This document shows, piece after piece, positions 19,268 through 29,125 of a DNA stretch of 64,000 bases (positions are counted from its first letter, which is position 1; every line of letters starts with the position of its first letter). The position numbers and the translations under genes are program-made. The notes under the pieces were generated by a model. That model saw nothing but the letters and a program-made list of their open reading frames with translations. It did no database searches and was not told where the DNA came from. This stretch comes from Acinetobacter pittii (GTDB taxonomy: Bacteria; Pseudomonadota; Gammaproteobacteria; Pseudomonadales; Moraxellaceae), in contig NZ_CP139249.1 of assembly GCF_034064985.1 (NCBI RefSeq), positions 186,001 through 250,000 on the forward strand, written 5' to 3'.

Positions 19268-19338
19268 TCTATAAGAAAATCTAAAAATTCTAATAAGAAT
19301 TATGTGAAGTTTATTTTAAAACAGTAGATTAAAAAGAA

Positions 19339-19383
19339 CCCAGCTTAAACAAGCTGGGCAATGGATGCTGGGAGAAAGCATCC
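19339..19383 (+). other. Two adjacent perfect hairpins of unknown role
   Basis: CCCAGCTT/AAGCTGGG (eight base pairs, four-base loop) and GGATGCT/AGCATCC (seven base pairs, seven-base loop) lie five bases apart in an otherwise AT-rich intergenic region, about 260 bp before the diguanylate cyclase gene. They could be part of its leader or a separate RNA. Confidence 0.35.
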
Positions 19384-19641
19384 AAGAGGATAAGTGAATA
19401 TGTTTTATTATCATCACTAAAAAATCTTAATCTGTAAAATGGAGTTTTTTTATAAAAATTATTCAATTTTTCGATCCAGTTTATTATTTAAGCTTACAAA
19501 GTGTAGGACCCGTATAATTATTAAAAAGAGAAAAGAAAGGTTTATGGATGAAATTCTAGTTATTAAAATGCTAGGATAAATTTTAAGCCTAATTTATATC
19601 GTATTAAAAATGGCAGGACATTTACGGAGTACCAGCTAGAA

Positions 19642-21351
19642 ATGTCAGGATTACGTTCAGAACATATTAGTAATCGACTGTTTCTTTTCATGCTGGTTAT
19701 TATTTTGTCCTTATTATTCATGGCAATACCACTTATTGTGGGAAGCTATCAGGATTATATAAAAACAAGACAAGCCTTAGCTGAAATAAAAAGTTTAAGA
19801 GCAGTAGCAGATATTGCTTATAAAATTTCTAAGGAACGTGCTCCTGCTAACAAAATGATGTCGAGTGCTCCGGAGGATTTATTAAAGAATCAACAAGAAT
19901 TAAAAAAATTTCGTTTAATTGTCGATGAGCAAATTGATTCAACTATTCTTATTTTAAAACAAGCGGGTTATGTTTCATTAGCCAATGAGTTGCAAACCAG
20001 TTTAAAGGAAAATATTAAACAGGCGAGAGCTGTCGTTGATTATTACGGTGAAACTCCCTATGCAGCAAGGACTTCCGTTCAAATGGATAATGCTATTTTA
20101 GGGATGTTTGGCGCATGGGATCATTGTAGGGGAATCCTGCAAAAACTGATGTTGCAGCTAAAAAGTAAAGACAGCCGTATTTCTAATTATTTTACGCTCA
20201 TTATAGTTCTAACTGATATGCGTGATCAGGCTGGTCGCATGGCCTCTAACATTATTGCTCCTGTTAGTTTTAATGAAGAGATTCCAAGTAATAACCGGGC
20301 ACGCTCTCTACAAACTCAGCATCAAGCTAGATATTTATGGATTTTGGTCGATACCTTACAGCCTGAACAGGCAAAAACTCTAGAATATCGTCGATTATAT
20401 TCACAGGTAAAAACGGAGTTTATAGACAAAGGTATTCCGATTGTAGAAAAGTTATTGGAAGAAAGCCAAAAGGGCGAACCATATTTTCTAAATGGTACAC
20501 AGTTAACTGAAGCAATCGTAGGTAAATTTACTACTGTCGTTGATTTACAAAGTTATATTCTTGATGAGAGTGTAGTCATTGCGACTCAAGAAAATGCGAT
20601 TGCTCGAAATGATTTCTTTTTAACTTTATTTATTTCTTTAATTTCTTTGGCTACAGCATTACTTACTCTGATATATGCCCAAAGACGTGTATTTTCTCCT
20701 TTAATTAAAGCGAGAACTTTAATTTTAGATTTATCTCATAGTTCTGATCATTGTACAGATGACATGAATGTCACCACAAAAGGTGAATTTTTTTCTTTAT
20801 TTGAAGCGATAGACCGATTACAACGTATGTTGCAACAGCGAGATGCTTTTGAGTTTCAATTAAAGAATATTGCTAATACTGATCCACTCACCGGTGTGTC
20901 TAACCGTTTGGCTTTATCTGAATATCTAAAAATTGTTGAAAGTTATCCTCAAAAATTTATGCAGACCTGTTTAATGATCATCGATATAGATCGTTTTAAA
21001 CAGGTGAATGACCAATATGGCCATATTGTTGGTGACCGTGTCATTGTCAGTATTGCCGAGCAATTAAAGCAAAATATTCGTAGTTCAGATTTAATTGTCC
21101 GTTATGGGGGAGATGAATTTTTAATATTGCTAGAGCAGGTGCAATTTGTAGATGCTCGTCTTTTAGCAGAGAAAATACGGATGGCGATTTCTTTAGAAGA
21201 GATTGATTTATCGGGTTCAGAAGAAAAGTTGCATGTGTCTGTCAGTATTGGTTTTGCTATCGGAGCGACGAGTTGGATTGAGCTTTTAGAAAAAGCTGAC
21301 CGTTCACTCTTAAGAGCAAAAGCCCGAGGTCGAAATGCAGTTGAGGGGTAA
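19642..21351 (+). CDS. Membrane-bound diguanylate cyclase (GGDEF)
   Basis: The 569-residue protein has a transmembrane helix at about 15-32, a helical periplasmic sensor region of about 290 residues, a second helix near 325-345, and a HAMP-like linker. The C-terminal GGDEF domain starts at LANTDPLTGVSNRLAL-like residues (about 410). The active site GGDEF (489-493) is intact, and an allosteric inhibitory RxxD (480-483, RSSD) lies five residues before it, so it should make cyclic di-GMP with product inhibition. No EAL domain is present. The periplasmic sensor is not a domain I can name. A shared terminator separates it from uvrA. Confidence 0.92.
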   Translation: MSGLRSEHISNRLFLFMLVIILSLLFMAIPLIVGSYQDYIKTRQALAEIKSLRAVADIAYKISKERAPANKMMSSAPEDLLKNQQELKKFRLIVDEQIDSTILILKQAGYVSLANELQTSLKENIKQARAVVDYYGETPYAARTSVQMDNAILGMFGAWDHCRGILQKLMLQLKSKDSRISNYFTLIIVLTDMRDQAGRMASNIIAPVSFNEEIPSNNRARSLQTQHQARYLWILVDTLQPEQAKTLEYRRLYSQVKTEFIDKGIPIVEKLLEESQKGEPYFLNGTQLTEAIVGKFTTVVDLQSYILDESVVIATQENAIARNDFFLTLFISLISLATALLTLIYAQRRVFSPLIKARTLILDLSHSSDHCTDDMNVTTKGEFFSLFEAIDRLQRMLQQRDAFEFQLKNIANTDPLTGVSNRLALSEYLKIVESYPQKFMQTCLMIIDIDRFKQVNDQYGHIVGDRVIVSIAEQLKQNIRSSDLIVRYGGDEFLILLEQVQFVDARLLAEKIRMAISLEEIDLSGSEEKLHVSVSIGFAIGATSWIELLEKADRSLLRAKARGRNAVEG

Positions 21352-21381
21352 AAAAAGCCGGAAATGATTTCCGGCTTTTTA
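21351..21381. terminator. Bidirectional terminator between the diguanylate cyclase and uvrA
   Basis: AAAAAAGCCGGAAA, a short loop and TTTCCGGCTTTTT form a long hairpin with A and T runs on the two sides. Confidence 0.9.
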
Positions 21382-21383
21382 TT

Positions 21384-24218
21384 TTATTGCTTCAACATCG
21401 GTTTTAAGAAACGTCCCGTATGGGAAATCTCAACCTCAGCCACTTGTTCAGGTGTACCTTCAGCAATGATCATACCACCACCTGAGCCACCTTCAGGACC
21501 TAAGTCAACAACCCAGTCGGCTGTTTTAATCACATCAAGGTTATGCTCAATCACAACAATGGTATTACCCTTGTTGCGTAGCTCATGCAAAATATCGAGT
21601 AACTTAGCAATATCATGGAAATGTAGACCTGTTGTTGGTTCATCCAAGATATATAAAGTTTTACCCGTATCTCGTTTTGCTAACTCACGTGCAAGTTTTA
21701 CACGTTGCGCTTCACCACCAGAGAGAGTGGTAGCAGCTTGACCTAAACGGATGTAGCCTAAGCCCACCTGAGTTAAGGTTTCTAAACGGCGGTGGATGAC
21801 TGGAATGGCACTAAAGAACTCAGCAGCATCTTCAACAGTCATTTCTAAAACATCAGAAATGTTTTTGCCTTTATAGCCAACTTCAAGTGTTTCACGGTTA
21901 TAGCGCTTACCATGACAAGCATCGCAAGGTACATACATGTCTGGTAAGAAGTGCATTGCGACTTTAATCATGCCGTCGCCTTCACACGCTTCGCAGCGTC
22001 CGCCTTTCACGTTAAACGAGAAACGACCAGCACTATAACCACGGGCTTTTGCCTCTGGCGTTTGAGCAAATAATTCACGGATTGGCGTAAATAACCCTGT
22101 ATAGGTCGCTGGGTTAGAACGCGGTGTACGGCCAATTGGACTTTGGTCAATATCGACAACTTTATCTAGATGTTGAAGACCATCAATTGAGTCAAACTTC
22201 TCAGCTGTTAATGTCGTTGCGCCGTTGAGCTGTGTTGCCGCTAATGGAAGTAAAGTGCGGTTGATTAGTGTTGATTTACCCGAACCTGAAACCCCGGTTA
22301 CGCAGGTCATAATGCCAAGCGGAATCGTTAAATCGACATTTTTTAAGTTGTGACCACTTGCCCCAGAGAGTTTGATGACCTCATCTGGACGTGGGGATTG
22401 AGTACGTTTTTTTGGCACTTCAATTTTGAGTTTGCCAGAAAGATACTGTCCTGTAAGTGAATCTGCATGTTTAGCCAATTCATCATACGTGCCTTCAGCA
22501 ATAATCACACCGCCGTGTACACCAGCGCCTGGACCGATATCAATAATATGGTCAGCAGCACGGATTGCATCTTCATCGTGTTCCACGACTAATACCGTAT
22601 TACCTAAATCACGTAAGCGAATCAGGGTCTGTAATAAACGATCGTTATCGCGTTGATGTAGGCCAATTGATGGTTCATCGAGCACATACATTACGCCCAT
22701 TAAACCTGCACCAATCTGTGAGGCTAAACGGATACGCTGGGCTTCACCACCCGATAACGTTTCGGCAGAACGAGCTAGACTTAAATAGTTCAGACCTACA
22801 CTCACTAAGAAGTGTAGACGTTCACGAATCTCTTTAAAGATTTTATCTGCGATTTCGCCTTTAGCACCTTCAAGGTTTAAGCCTTGGTAGTAGCTTTCAG
22901 CATCACCAATCGACATGCGAGTAATGTCAGCAATCGTTTTATCTTTCACACGAACGTTGCGTGAAATTTCATTGAGACGTGAACCATCACATGCATCACA
23001 CGCTGCATTAGAGAGATATTGAGCTAAATCATCTCGTACATAGTTACTTTCAGTTTCACGGTAACGACGTTCAAGGTGCGGCAAAATACCTTCAAATGGT
23101 TGCACACGAGTATGTTTGCGGCCACGTTCGTCGATATAGCTTAAATCGACTTTTTCTTTACCCGTACCTTGTAAGAATTTCTTTTGAGTATCTTTATCTA
23201 GCTGATTCCAAGGCGTATCAAGTTTCAAACCAAAATGATCGGCAACTTTTTGCAGCATCGAATAATAATATGGACGCTGACGATCCCAACCACGGATAGC
23301 ACCTTCACTGATCGCAAGGTCAGGATTTGGAATCAGCTTTTCAGAACTAAAATGACTGCGTGTACCTAAACCATCACAAACAGGGCAGGCACCGAACGGG
23401 TTGTTAAATGAAAACAAACGTGGCTCAAGCTCTGCGACTGCGCGATCACATTCAGGACACGAGTGCTTTGCAGAAAAAACGCGATCTGGATGTTCGCCAT
23501 TCATCCATGATAAAACAGCAATATCTCCACCTAAACGCAGTGCGGTTTCAAATGATTCTGCAATACGGTTACCTAAGTCTTCACGCACTTTAAAGCGGTC
23601 AACTACAACTTCGATGGTGTGTTTTTTCTTTTTGTCGAGTTCTGGTGGCGTATCAATATCAATGATTTCACCATCTACACGAGCACGAACAAAACCTTGA
23701 CCTTGTAACTGCTCGAACAGGTTACTGTATTCACCTTTACGCTCACGAACGACAGGGGCAAGCAACATGAGTGCTGTGCCTTCCTCAAGGGTTTTTACCG
23801 CATCGACCATTTCAGAAACAGTTTGCGCAACCATTGGCAAGTCGTGTTCAGGGCAGTAAGGGGTGCCGACACGTGCGTAAAGCAAACGCAAATAGTCATA
23901 AATTTCGGTAATCGTACCAACGGTTGAACGCGGGTTATGACTGGTAGATTTTTGCTCAATAGCAATCGCTGGTGATAAACCTTCAATCGAGTCGACTTCA
24001 GGCTTTTCCATTTGCGATAAAAACTGACGGGCATATGCTGAAAGCGATTCGACGTAACGGCGTTGTCCTTCGGCATACAGGGTATCGAAGGCTAGAGAAG
24101 ATTTTCCTGAACCTGATAACCCCGTAATTACCACAAATTTGTCGCGTGGAATATCGAGAGACACATTTTTTAAATTATGGGTACGTGCGCCTCGAATACG
24201 GATATGACTTTGGCTCAT
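21384..24218 (-). CDS. uvrA: Excinuclease ABC subunit UvrA
   Basis: The 944-residue DNA-damage recognition ATPase of nucleotide excision repair loads UvrB at lesions. Both ABC modules are present. The first Walker A is [20 protein letters not shown] near residue 30 and the second [11 protein letters not shown] near 645. Signatures LSGGEAQRI and [12 protein letters not shown] are followed by [11 protein letters not shown] and [11 protein letters not shown]. Zinc-finger cysteines occur in [13 protein letters not shown] and [16 protein letters not shown]. The ATG at 24218 starts [16 protein letters not shown] as in other UvrA proteins; the ATG 12 bases earlier is not needed. Length agrees with E. 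coli UvrA (940). Confidence 0.97.
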   Translation of the reverse strand: MSQSHIRIRGARTHNLKNVSLDIPRDKFVVITGLSGSGKSSLAFDTLYAEGQRRYVESLSAYARQFLSQMEKPEVDSIEGLSPAIAIEQKSTSHNPRSTVGTITEIYDYLRLLYARVGTPYCPEHDLPMVAQTVSEMVDAVKTLEEGTALMLLAPVVRERKGEYSNLFEQLQGQGFVRARVDGEIIDIDTPPELDKKKKHTIEVVVDRFKVREDLGNRIAESFETALRLGGDIAVLSWMNGEHPDRVFSAKHSCPECDRAVAELEPRLFSFNNPFGACPVCDGLGTRSHFSSEKLIPNPDLAISEGAIRGWDRQRPYYYSMLQKVADHFGLKLDTPWNQLDKDTQKKFLQGTGKEKVDLSYIDERGRKHTRVQPFEGILPHLERRYRETESNYVRDDLAQYLSNAACDACDGSRLNEISRNVRVKDKTIADITRMSIGDAESYYQGLNLEGAKGEIADKIFKEIRERLHFLVSVGLNYLSLARSAETLSGGEAQRIRLASQIGAGLMGVMYVLDEPSIGLHQRDNDRLLQTLIRLRDLGNTVLVVEHDEDAIRAADHIIDIGPGAGVHGGVIIAEGTYDELAKHADSLTGQYLSGKLKIEVPKKRTQSPRPDEVIKLSGASGHNLKNVDLTIPLGIMTCVTGVSGSGKSTLINRTLLPLAATQLNGATTLTAEKFDSIDGLQHLDKVVDIDQSPIGRTPRSNPATYTGLFTPIRELFAQTPEAKARGYSAGRFSFNVKGGRCEACEGDGMIKVAMHFLPDMYVPCDACHGKRYNRETLEVGYKGKNISDVLEMTVEDAAEFFSAIPVIHRRLETLTQVGLGYIRLGQAATTLSGGEAQRVKLARELAKRDTGKTLYILDEPTTGLHFHDIAKLLDILHELRNKGNTIVVIEHNLDVIKTADWVVDLGPEGGSGGGMIIAEGTPEQVAEVEISHTGRFLKPMLKQ

Positions 24219-24478
24219 AAAACATCTCAATTATGTATTGATGAAAATTTAGGTGTTGTTTGATCAGCCGCAGGGAGGTGTGACTAGTGGTAAACAACAG
24301 ACCTTATATATGATAACGATTTAAAATTGTTCAAGTGGTACAAAATGATTTAAAGCGACAAATTGTGACGGTTAAACGACAATCGACAAAATTTGTTTAA
24401 ATAAGCAGGTTGTATTTTTAACATTCCTTACTTCAGATTTCTACTCTAGACAAAATTAAACCAGCAACATAACTTTAC

Positions 24479-24493
24479 TAGACGACTGGTCTA
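24479..24493. promoter_or_regulatory. Perfect inverted repeat upstream of the TetR gene, candidate autoregulatory operator
   Basis: TAGAC, five bases, GTCTA, 21 bp before the start codon. TetR-type repressors usually bind such dyads at their own promoter. The arms resemble the TAGAC/GTCTA arms I recall for the electrophile-sensing NemR operator. The site would control both the regulator and the oxidoreductase gene behind it. Confidence 0.5.
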
Positions 24494-24514
24494 ATAGTTG
24501 TTTATGATGTAGGC

Positions 24515-25117
24515 ATGAAACGTTTAAATAAAAGTGAAACCACGCGACAACACATTTTGGATACCAGCTTTGAGCTGGTACTACATAAAGGTTTTGTTGG
24601 TGTTGGTTTGCAAGAGATCTTAAAAGCTTGTGACGTACCTAAAGGTTCGTTCTATCACTACTTTGCCTCGAAAGAGGCATTTGGCTGTGCATTGTTAGAA
24701 CAATACATGGCCAATTATAAAGTCCGTATGGAACAGCTTTGGCAACACAGTGAGCAAAGTGCCCATGCCCGTTTAATGGCTTTATGGCAGGCGTGGATTG
24801 ATGATCCGGTCCATGGTAGCTGGGCTGAAAACTGCTTGATTGTGAAATTGGCAGCTGAAGTTTCGGACTTATCAGAAGATATGCGTCAAATTCTCAATGA
24901 CGGTGTGCACAAATTAACGCAGCGTCTAGCTTTGCTACTCAAAGAAGGGCAACAAGAAGGATCAATTCCAAAACATATTGAACCTTTGAAAACTGCGCAA
25001 GTCATGTATCAGTTATGGTTAGGTGCTGCTTTACTCACAAAATTGTCGCAAGACAAAGCACATCTACATCTAGCCTTAGAAACCACCCAACAACTCTTAA
25101 AACCGATAGAGGAATAA
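24515..25117 (+). CDS. TetR/AcrR-family regulator, NemR-like
   Basis: The 200 residues begin with a TetR helix-turn-helix (ETTRQHILDTSFELVLHKGF, GLQEILKACDVPKGSFYHYF) over about 8-55, followed by a helical ligand-binding domain. The recognition region is the NemR/AcuR-like type. NemR represses reductases for reactive electrophiles through a cysteine switch; cysteines here are at about 43, 66 and 109 (SWAENCLIVKL), the last in a position typical of this subgroup. The gene is followed three bases later by a quinone reductase-like gene, which is the likely target. The inducer is not known. Confidence 0.85.
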   Translation: MKRLNKSETTRQHILDTSFELVLHKGFVGVGLQEILKACDVPKGSFYHYFASKEAFGCALLEQYMANYKVRMEQLWQHSEQSAHARLMALWQAWIDDPVHGSWAENCLIVKLAAEVSDLSEDMRQILNDGVHKLTQRLALLLKEGQQEGSIPKHIEPLKTAQVMYQLWLGAALLTKLSQDKAHLHLALETTQQLLKPIEE

Positions 25118-25120
25118 AGC

Positions 25121-26098
25121 ATGCGAAGTATTATCCATCGTAATTTTGGCGAACCTGTAGACGTTTTAGAGCAGGCGGATATGCCAAAGCCTGAACCAAA
25201 AGCAGGCGAAGTGCGTATTAAAACCATCATGTCTCCGATCCATAATCATGATGTATGGACAGTACGAGGAAGTTATGGCTATAAACCAACCTTACCTGCG
25301 ATTGGTGGCAGTGAGGCAGTTGGTATTGTAGATGCGTTGGGTGAAGGTGTTGAACATGTACAGGTAGGGCAACGTATTGCCGTTGCGGCTGTGCATGGCA
25401 GTTGGGCTGAATACTTTATTGCGCCAGCGCAAGGGATTATTCCACTCAATAATGAAATTGATGATGAAACAGCAGCGCAGCTGATTGGTATGCCAATTAG
25501 TGCACTCATGCTACTCGACTTTGTTAACGTTCAGCCGGGTCAATGGCTCATTCAAAATACGGCGAATGGTGCAGTTGGTAAAACAGTTGCCATGATTGCG
25601 CAGGCACGTGGTTTACCTGTGATTAATCTGGTTCGTCGTAGTGATGCAATTGCCGAGATGCAGGCATTAGGCATTCAACATGTTGTGGCAACTGATCAGC
25701 CTAACTGGAAAGAGCAAGTTAAACAGATTCACGGTGACCAACCTCTTATTGCCGGTGTGGACTCGATTGGTGGAACCGCAAGTGGCGAAATGCTGAATTT
25801 ACTCAGTGAAAATAGCTTGCTCGTTTCGTTCGGTAGTATGACGGGTGAAACCATGCAGATTTCATCGGGTGATCTAATTTTCAAACAAGCGACAGTAAAA
25901 GGTTTCTGGGCGAGTGTGGTTAATAAAGAAATGCCAGCAGCTCGTAAAAAGGAATTGATCGTTGAGCTGCTAACATTAGCGACTCAGAAAAAATTAATCC
26001 TTCCTGTAGAAGGTGTATTTAGTTTTGATGAGATTAAAACTGCCGCTCAAAGAGCAACGCAAGGTGCTCGTCAAGGCAAAGTATTATTAAAGCCGTAA
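25121..26098 (+). CDS. Zinc-independent MDR-family NADPH:quinone/enoyl reductase-like oxidoreductase
   Basis: The 325 residues match the medium-chain dehydrogenase/reductase fold: an N-terminal GroES-like part (to about 120), then a Rossmann domain with the nucleotide loop NTANGAVGKTVAMIAQ and a C-terminal GARQGKVLLKP end. The zinc-ligand pattern of alcohol dehydrogenases is absent, as in quinone reductases and enoyl-thioester reductases. The enzyme probably uses NADPH to reduce an electrophilic carbonyl or enoyl compound, in line with control by the NemR-like repressor encoded just upstream. The substrate is unproven. Confidence 0.85.
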   Translation: MRSIIHRNFGEPVDVLEQADMPKPEPKAGEVRIKTIMSPIHNHDVWTVRGSYGYKPTLPAIGGSEAVGIVDALGEGVEHVQVGQRIAVAAVHGSWAEYFIAPAQGIIPLNNEIDDETAAQLIGMPISALMLLDFVNVQPGQWLIQNTANGAVGKTVAMIAQARGLPVINLVRRSDAIAEMQALGIQHVVATDQPNWKEQVKQIHGDQPLIAGVDSIGGTASGEMLNLLSENSLLVSFGSMTGETMQISSGDLIFKQATVKGFWASVVNKEMPAARKKELIVELLTLATQKKLILPVEGVFSFDEIKTAAQRATQGARQGKVLLKP

Positions 26099-26104
26099 AA
26101 CACT

Positions 26105-26134
26105 AAAAGATCAGTCAAGAGACTGATCTTTTTT
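26105..26134 (+). terminator. Terminator after the TetR-oxidoreductase operon
   Basis: AGATCAGTC, AAGA loop, GACTGATCT, then a run of T residues. Confidence 0.88.
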
Positions 26135-26162
26135 CATATCTTTAAAATAAAAAGGAAAATGT

Positions 26163-26516
26163 ATGATCGGACAAATTTTAATTGCGCTTATCGCAATATT
26201 ACATGTCTATATTTTAGTGTTAGAGATGTTTTTATGGGACAAACCTTATGGCATGAAAGCTTTTGGAAATAGTGCCGAAAAAGCAAAACTCACTAAAGTG
26301 ATGGCACAAAACCAAGGTCTTTATAATGGTTTTTTAGCGGCAGGTTTATTCTGGTCTTTATTGGCTGATGAGCCATTTGCGACATCAATTGCCAACTTCT
26401 TTTTAGGCTGTGTACTGATTGCTGGTATTTATGGTGGTCTGACTGCCAGTAAAAAGATTATTTATATTCAGGCGGTTCCGGCATTGATTGCTTTAGTCGC
26501 TGTTAATTTTCTTTAA
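26163..26516 (+). CDS. DUF1304 family small membrane protein
   Basis: A 117-residue, four-helix membrane protein with family features LHVYILVLEMFLWDKP, QNQGLYNGFLAAGL and a C-terminal IQAVPALIALVAV. DUF1304 proteins are widespread in bacteria; function is unknown. AAGGAAAA precedes the ATG. It lies just after the terminator of the oxidoreductase operon and 52 bp before a glpM-like gene on the same strand. Confidence 0.88.
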   Translation: MIGQILIALIAILHVYILVLEMFLWDKPYGMKAFGNSAEKAKLTKVMAQNQGLYNGFLAAGLFWSLLADEPFATSIANFFLGCVLIAGIYGGLTASKKIIYIQAVPALIALVAVNFL

Positions 26517-26568
26517 AAAGCGCAAAATACAGCGTTTTGAAATGGAAATGACCAGATAGGATCAGCGC

Positions 26569-26910
26569 ATGTGGGCGTTATTTTTAAAGTGTATGTTGGG
26601 GGCCGGGGTTGTCCTCATCATTTCAATTTTATCGAAAAGTAAGGCATTTTATATTGCAGGCTTGGTCCCGCTTTTTCCTACATTCGCTTTGATTGCCCAC
26701 GTGATTGTTTACCAGCAAAAAGGGGCGGAAGCGTTACAAAAAACGGCTCTGTTTGGTCTATGGTCACTGATTCCTTATGCCATTTATTTAGTTGCTGTTT
26801 ATGTGCTAGCAACGCGCATGTCGATGTGGTCGTGTCTAGGAGTGGCAACCTTATGTTGGGTTGTCGCCGCGGCAGGTTTGATTTACGGCTGGCAGTGGTT
26901 TCAAAGTTAA
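26569..26910 (+). CDS. GlpM-family membrane protein
   Basis: This 113-residue protein with about four hydrophobic helices has the GlpM signature YIAGLVPLFPTFALIAHVIV, followed by an LFGLWSLIPYAIYL segment. GlpM was named in Pseudomonas for an effect on alginate production and glycerol metabolism; its molecular function is unclear. No glp genes are nearby. AGGA lies before the ATG. An inverted repeat at 26919-26946 (CTGACCATTTA/TAAATGGTCAG) beyond the stop may help end transcription, though it lacks a T run. Confidence 0.82.
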   Translation: MWALFLKCMLGAGVVLIISILSKSKAFYIAGLVPLFPTFALIAHVIVYQQKGAEALQKTALFGLWSLIPYAIYLVAVYVLATRMSMWSCLGVATLCWVVAAAGLIYGWQWFQS

Positions 26911-26959
26911 ATTTAAGGCTGACCATTTAACGAAGTAAATGGTCAGAGCTCATCTTGAT

Positions 26960-27634
26960 TTAAATCTGATCTAAACCTAACCATTGTCTTTGATGGTAAG
27001 CACTGTCCCAAAATAACCATTCAAGTTTTGCACCCATGGTATAGGCTGCATGCATTTTCTCTAAAGTATCTGCATCACAACGTGCGGCAACCTTGTCTAC
27101 TGTCGCAATCACATTACGAACCGCTGTATGGAACTCTTCACCTGCGTAGGTATCAATCCATGCCTGATAAGGATTGTTCGGGACAGACTTACTTACAATG
27201 TCTTTACCGACTTCAGCATAAATCCAGAAACAAGGTAAAAGTGCAGCAAGTACAACAGGGTAGCTTTCAGACCAAGCAGTTGCTGTCAAAAATGAAGTGT
27301 AATGATGGCCTGCCAAGGTCAACGGTGTATTTTTAAATTCTTCTTTGGTGACACCAAAGTTTTTCATGAAGTCATCATGCAAACTACGCTCCACCACAAT
27401 CGCAATTTTAGCTGCATCTGAAAATTGCATAATATCGTCAGCTTCAAACGCCTTTGCTGCTGCAACAGCAAGCACACGACCATAGGCCACTAAATATTGA
27501 GCATCTTGAATAACATAATGACAAAAAGCTTCTTTATCTAAAGTACCGTTAGCAAGTTCCTGATTAAAAGGCAGGTCGAGAATTTTTTGATATAAATTTA
27601 AATTGCGTTGCCAAAGTTCTTGAGAAAAAAGCAT
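26960..27634 (-). CDS. tenA: TenA-family thiaminase II (aminopyrimidine aminohydrolase)
   Basis: The 224-residue all-helical protein keeps the catalytic residues of Bacillus subtilis TenA at the same numbers: Asp44 and Tyr47 (IQDAQY), Cys135 (LLPCFW), Tyr163 (DTYAGEEF) and Glu205 (KLEWLF). TenA hydrolyses aminomethyl-pyrimidine breakdown products so the thiamine pyrimidine can be salvaged. It stands alone; no thiamine genes or TPP riboswitch are visible next to it, and the ribosome site is weak. Function is well supported by the intact active site. Confidence 0.92.
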   Translation of the reverse strand: MLFSQELWQRNLNLYQKILDLPFNQELANGTLDKEAFCHYVIQDAQYLVAYGRVLAVAAAKAFEADDIMQFSDAAKIAIVVERSLHDDFMKNFGVTKEEFKNTPLTLAGHHYTSFLTATAWSESYPVVLAALLPCFWIYAEVGKDIVSKSVPNNPYQAWIDTYAGEEFHTAVRNVIATVDKVAARCDADTLEKMHAAYTMGAKLEWLFWDSAYHQRQWLGLDQI

Positions 27635-27896
27635 AAAAACATTCCATTTAAATTAAGACAGCTGAACCAGATTTTAAATCAATTTTAAAATACAAAAATA
27701 ATAATGATAGATATATCGAAAGAAAATATTTAATGCGATTAATGAGTTAATTAAATATTATAAATTTCTTTATTAAACATATAGATAAAGGAAATTGAAT
27801 AACGGCACAAAACATCATCGTTTTGTGGTTAATTATCGATATAATAGCCGCGGTTTTTAAGAAAGATTAAATTTATTCTTGGTATAGGTCTGATCC

Positions 27897-28979
27897 ATGA
27901 AGCATTTCCGATTTTCGATATTTTTTACGGTGGTGTGTTTAGCACTATCCGCGTATTGGGGTTTTACCCACGGACCTGAAGCGGGCGTGTCTACCATGCT
28001 TAAAGCTTTAACCATTACAGCCATTTTAGCTGTAATGGAGGTCTCTTTATCTTTTGACAATGCTGTCGTAAATGCATCGGTTCTACGTAATTGGGACCCG
28101 TTCTGGAAAATGATCTTTTTAACGGTAGGTATTTTAATCGCCGTTTTTGGTATGCGTTTAGTTTTCCCTGTTGTAATTGTTGCAGTGACTGCAGATATGG
28201 GTGTTATTGAAGTGGCTAAATTGGCACTCAATGATCCGAAAACTTACTCTGATCGTTTAATGGCACACCATGCTGAAATTTCAGCTTTTGGTGGAACATT
28301 CCTATTATTGGTGTTCTTGAACTTTTTCTTTGATGACGAAAAAGAAACTCATTGGTTTAGATGGCTTGAATCTAAACTTGCGAGTTTGGCAAGTGTACCG
28401 GCAATGTCTGTGTTTATTGCTTTAATTGCTTTAATCGTGATGGCTGCTTATGTGGACGAAATTCACCGCTTAGCTGTGGTCATGGCTGGTATTTGGGGCA
28501 TTGTGGTTTATATTGGCGTTGAAGTGTTAAGTCATTTGTTAGGTGGTGAGCCTGAAATTGATGAAAATGGTAATGCTGTATTACAAGATGGATCAGGTGC
28601 TGCTTCTGGTGTGGTGAAAGCAGGTTTAGGTGGTTTCTTATATCTTGAAGTGTTAGATGCATCATTTAGTTTTGATGGCGTAATTGGTGCTTTTGCAATT
28701 ACTAGCGACGTTGTTGTGATTATGCTTGGTCTTGCAATCGGTGCTATTTTTGTCCGTTCAATGACAGTTTACCTTGTAGAAAAAGGCACACTAGATGCCT
28801 ATGTGTTCTTGGAACATGGGGCGCATTATGCAATTGGTGCTTTAGCATTCATTATGATTGCAAGTGGTACAGGTGTGCATGTGCCGGAAGTTGTTACAGG
28901 TTTAATTGGTGTAGCGTTTATTGTTTGGGCGGTTATTGCTTCAATTCAATATTCGAAGCGTGAGCAACAATTGCCTTAA
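27897..28979 (+). CDS. DUF475/TerC-like integral membrane protein
   Basis: The 360 residues form about nine hydrophobic helices. Two internally related motifs, MEVSLSFDNAVVNASVL near 50 and VLDASFSFDGVIGAFAIT near 255, carry acidic residues inside helices as in the TerC superfamily. TerC relatives are linked to metal (manganese) export or tellurite resistance; the DUF475 branch is uncharacterised. A TATAAT lies at 27840-27845 but I see no well-spaced -35. AGGT precedes the ATG. A terminator follows at 29008. Confidence 0.88.
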   Translation: MKHFRFSIFFTVVCLALSAYWGFTHGPEAGVSTMLKALTITAILAVMEVSLSFDNAVVNASVLRNWDPFWKMIFLTVGILIAVFGMRLVFPVVIVAVTADMGVIEVAKLALNDPKTYSDRLMAHHAEISAFGGTFLLLVFLNFFFDDEKETHWFRWLESKLASLASVPAMSVFIALIALIVMAAYVDEIHRLAVVMAGIWGIVVYIGVEVLSHLLGGEPEIDENGNAVLQDGSGAASGVVKAGLGGFLYLEVLDASFSFDGVIGAFAITSDVVVIMLGLAIGAIFVRSMTVYLVEKGTLDAYVFLEHGAHYAIGALAFIMIASGTGVHVPEVVTGLIGVAFIVWAVIASIQYSKREQQLP

Positions 28980-29007
28980 GCTAATTTTCAGCAAACTTCG
29001 ATAGAAT

Positions 29008-29028
29008 AAAGAGGCTAAATGCCTCTTT
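29008..29028 (+). terminator. Terminator after the DUF475 gene
   Basis: AAAGAGGC, TAAAT loop, GCCTCTTT, then ATTTTTTT. Confidence 0.88.
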
Positions 29029-29125
29029 ATTTTTTTAAGCCCAAATCGTTATTTTAAATAAGGTGTTCCGTATTTTTAGAAACGAATCGGCTTATAATTT
29101 ACCTAGTTTGATAACGTGTATTGAT

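Larger units (their letters stand above)
18630..19641. other. One-kilobase gene-free region between Omp33-36 and the diguanylate cyclase
   Basis: Highly AT-rich, with no open frame of note on either strand. It must carry the porin promoter near 18640-18780. It also holds a terminated, hairpin-rich unit (about 19148-19267) and a second pair of hairpins (19339-19383), listed separately. Confidence 0.6.

Noticed and set aside
19339..19641. A cyclic di-GMP riboswitch before the diguanylate cyclase
   Set aside because: The two hairpins do not carry the conserved GEMM sequence features.
27823..27845. A sigma-70 promoter TTGTGG/TATAAT for the DUF475 gene
   Set aside because: The spacing between the two hexamers is only 11 bases, so only the TATAAT is mentioned.
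27650..27896. A yybP-ykoY-type manganese riboswitch before the DUF475/TerC-like gene
   Set aside because: TerC relatives often have one, but I could not find the conserved paired elements; the leader is plain AT-rich sequence.
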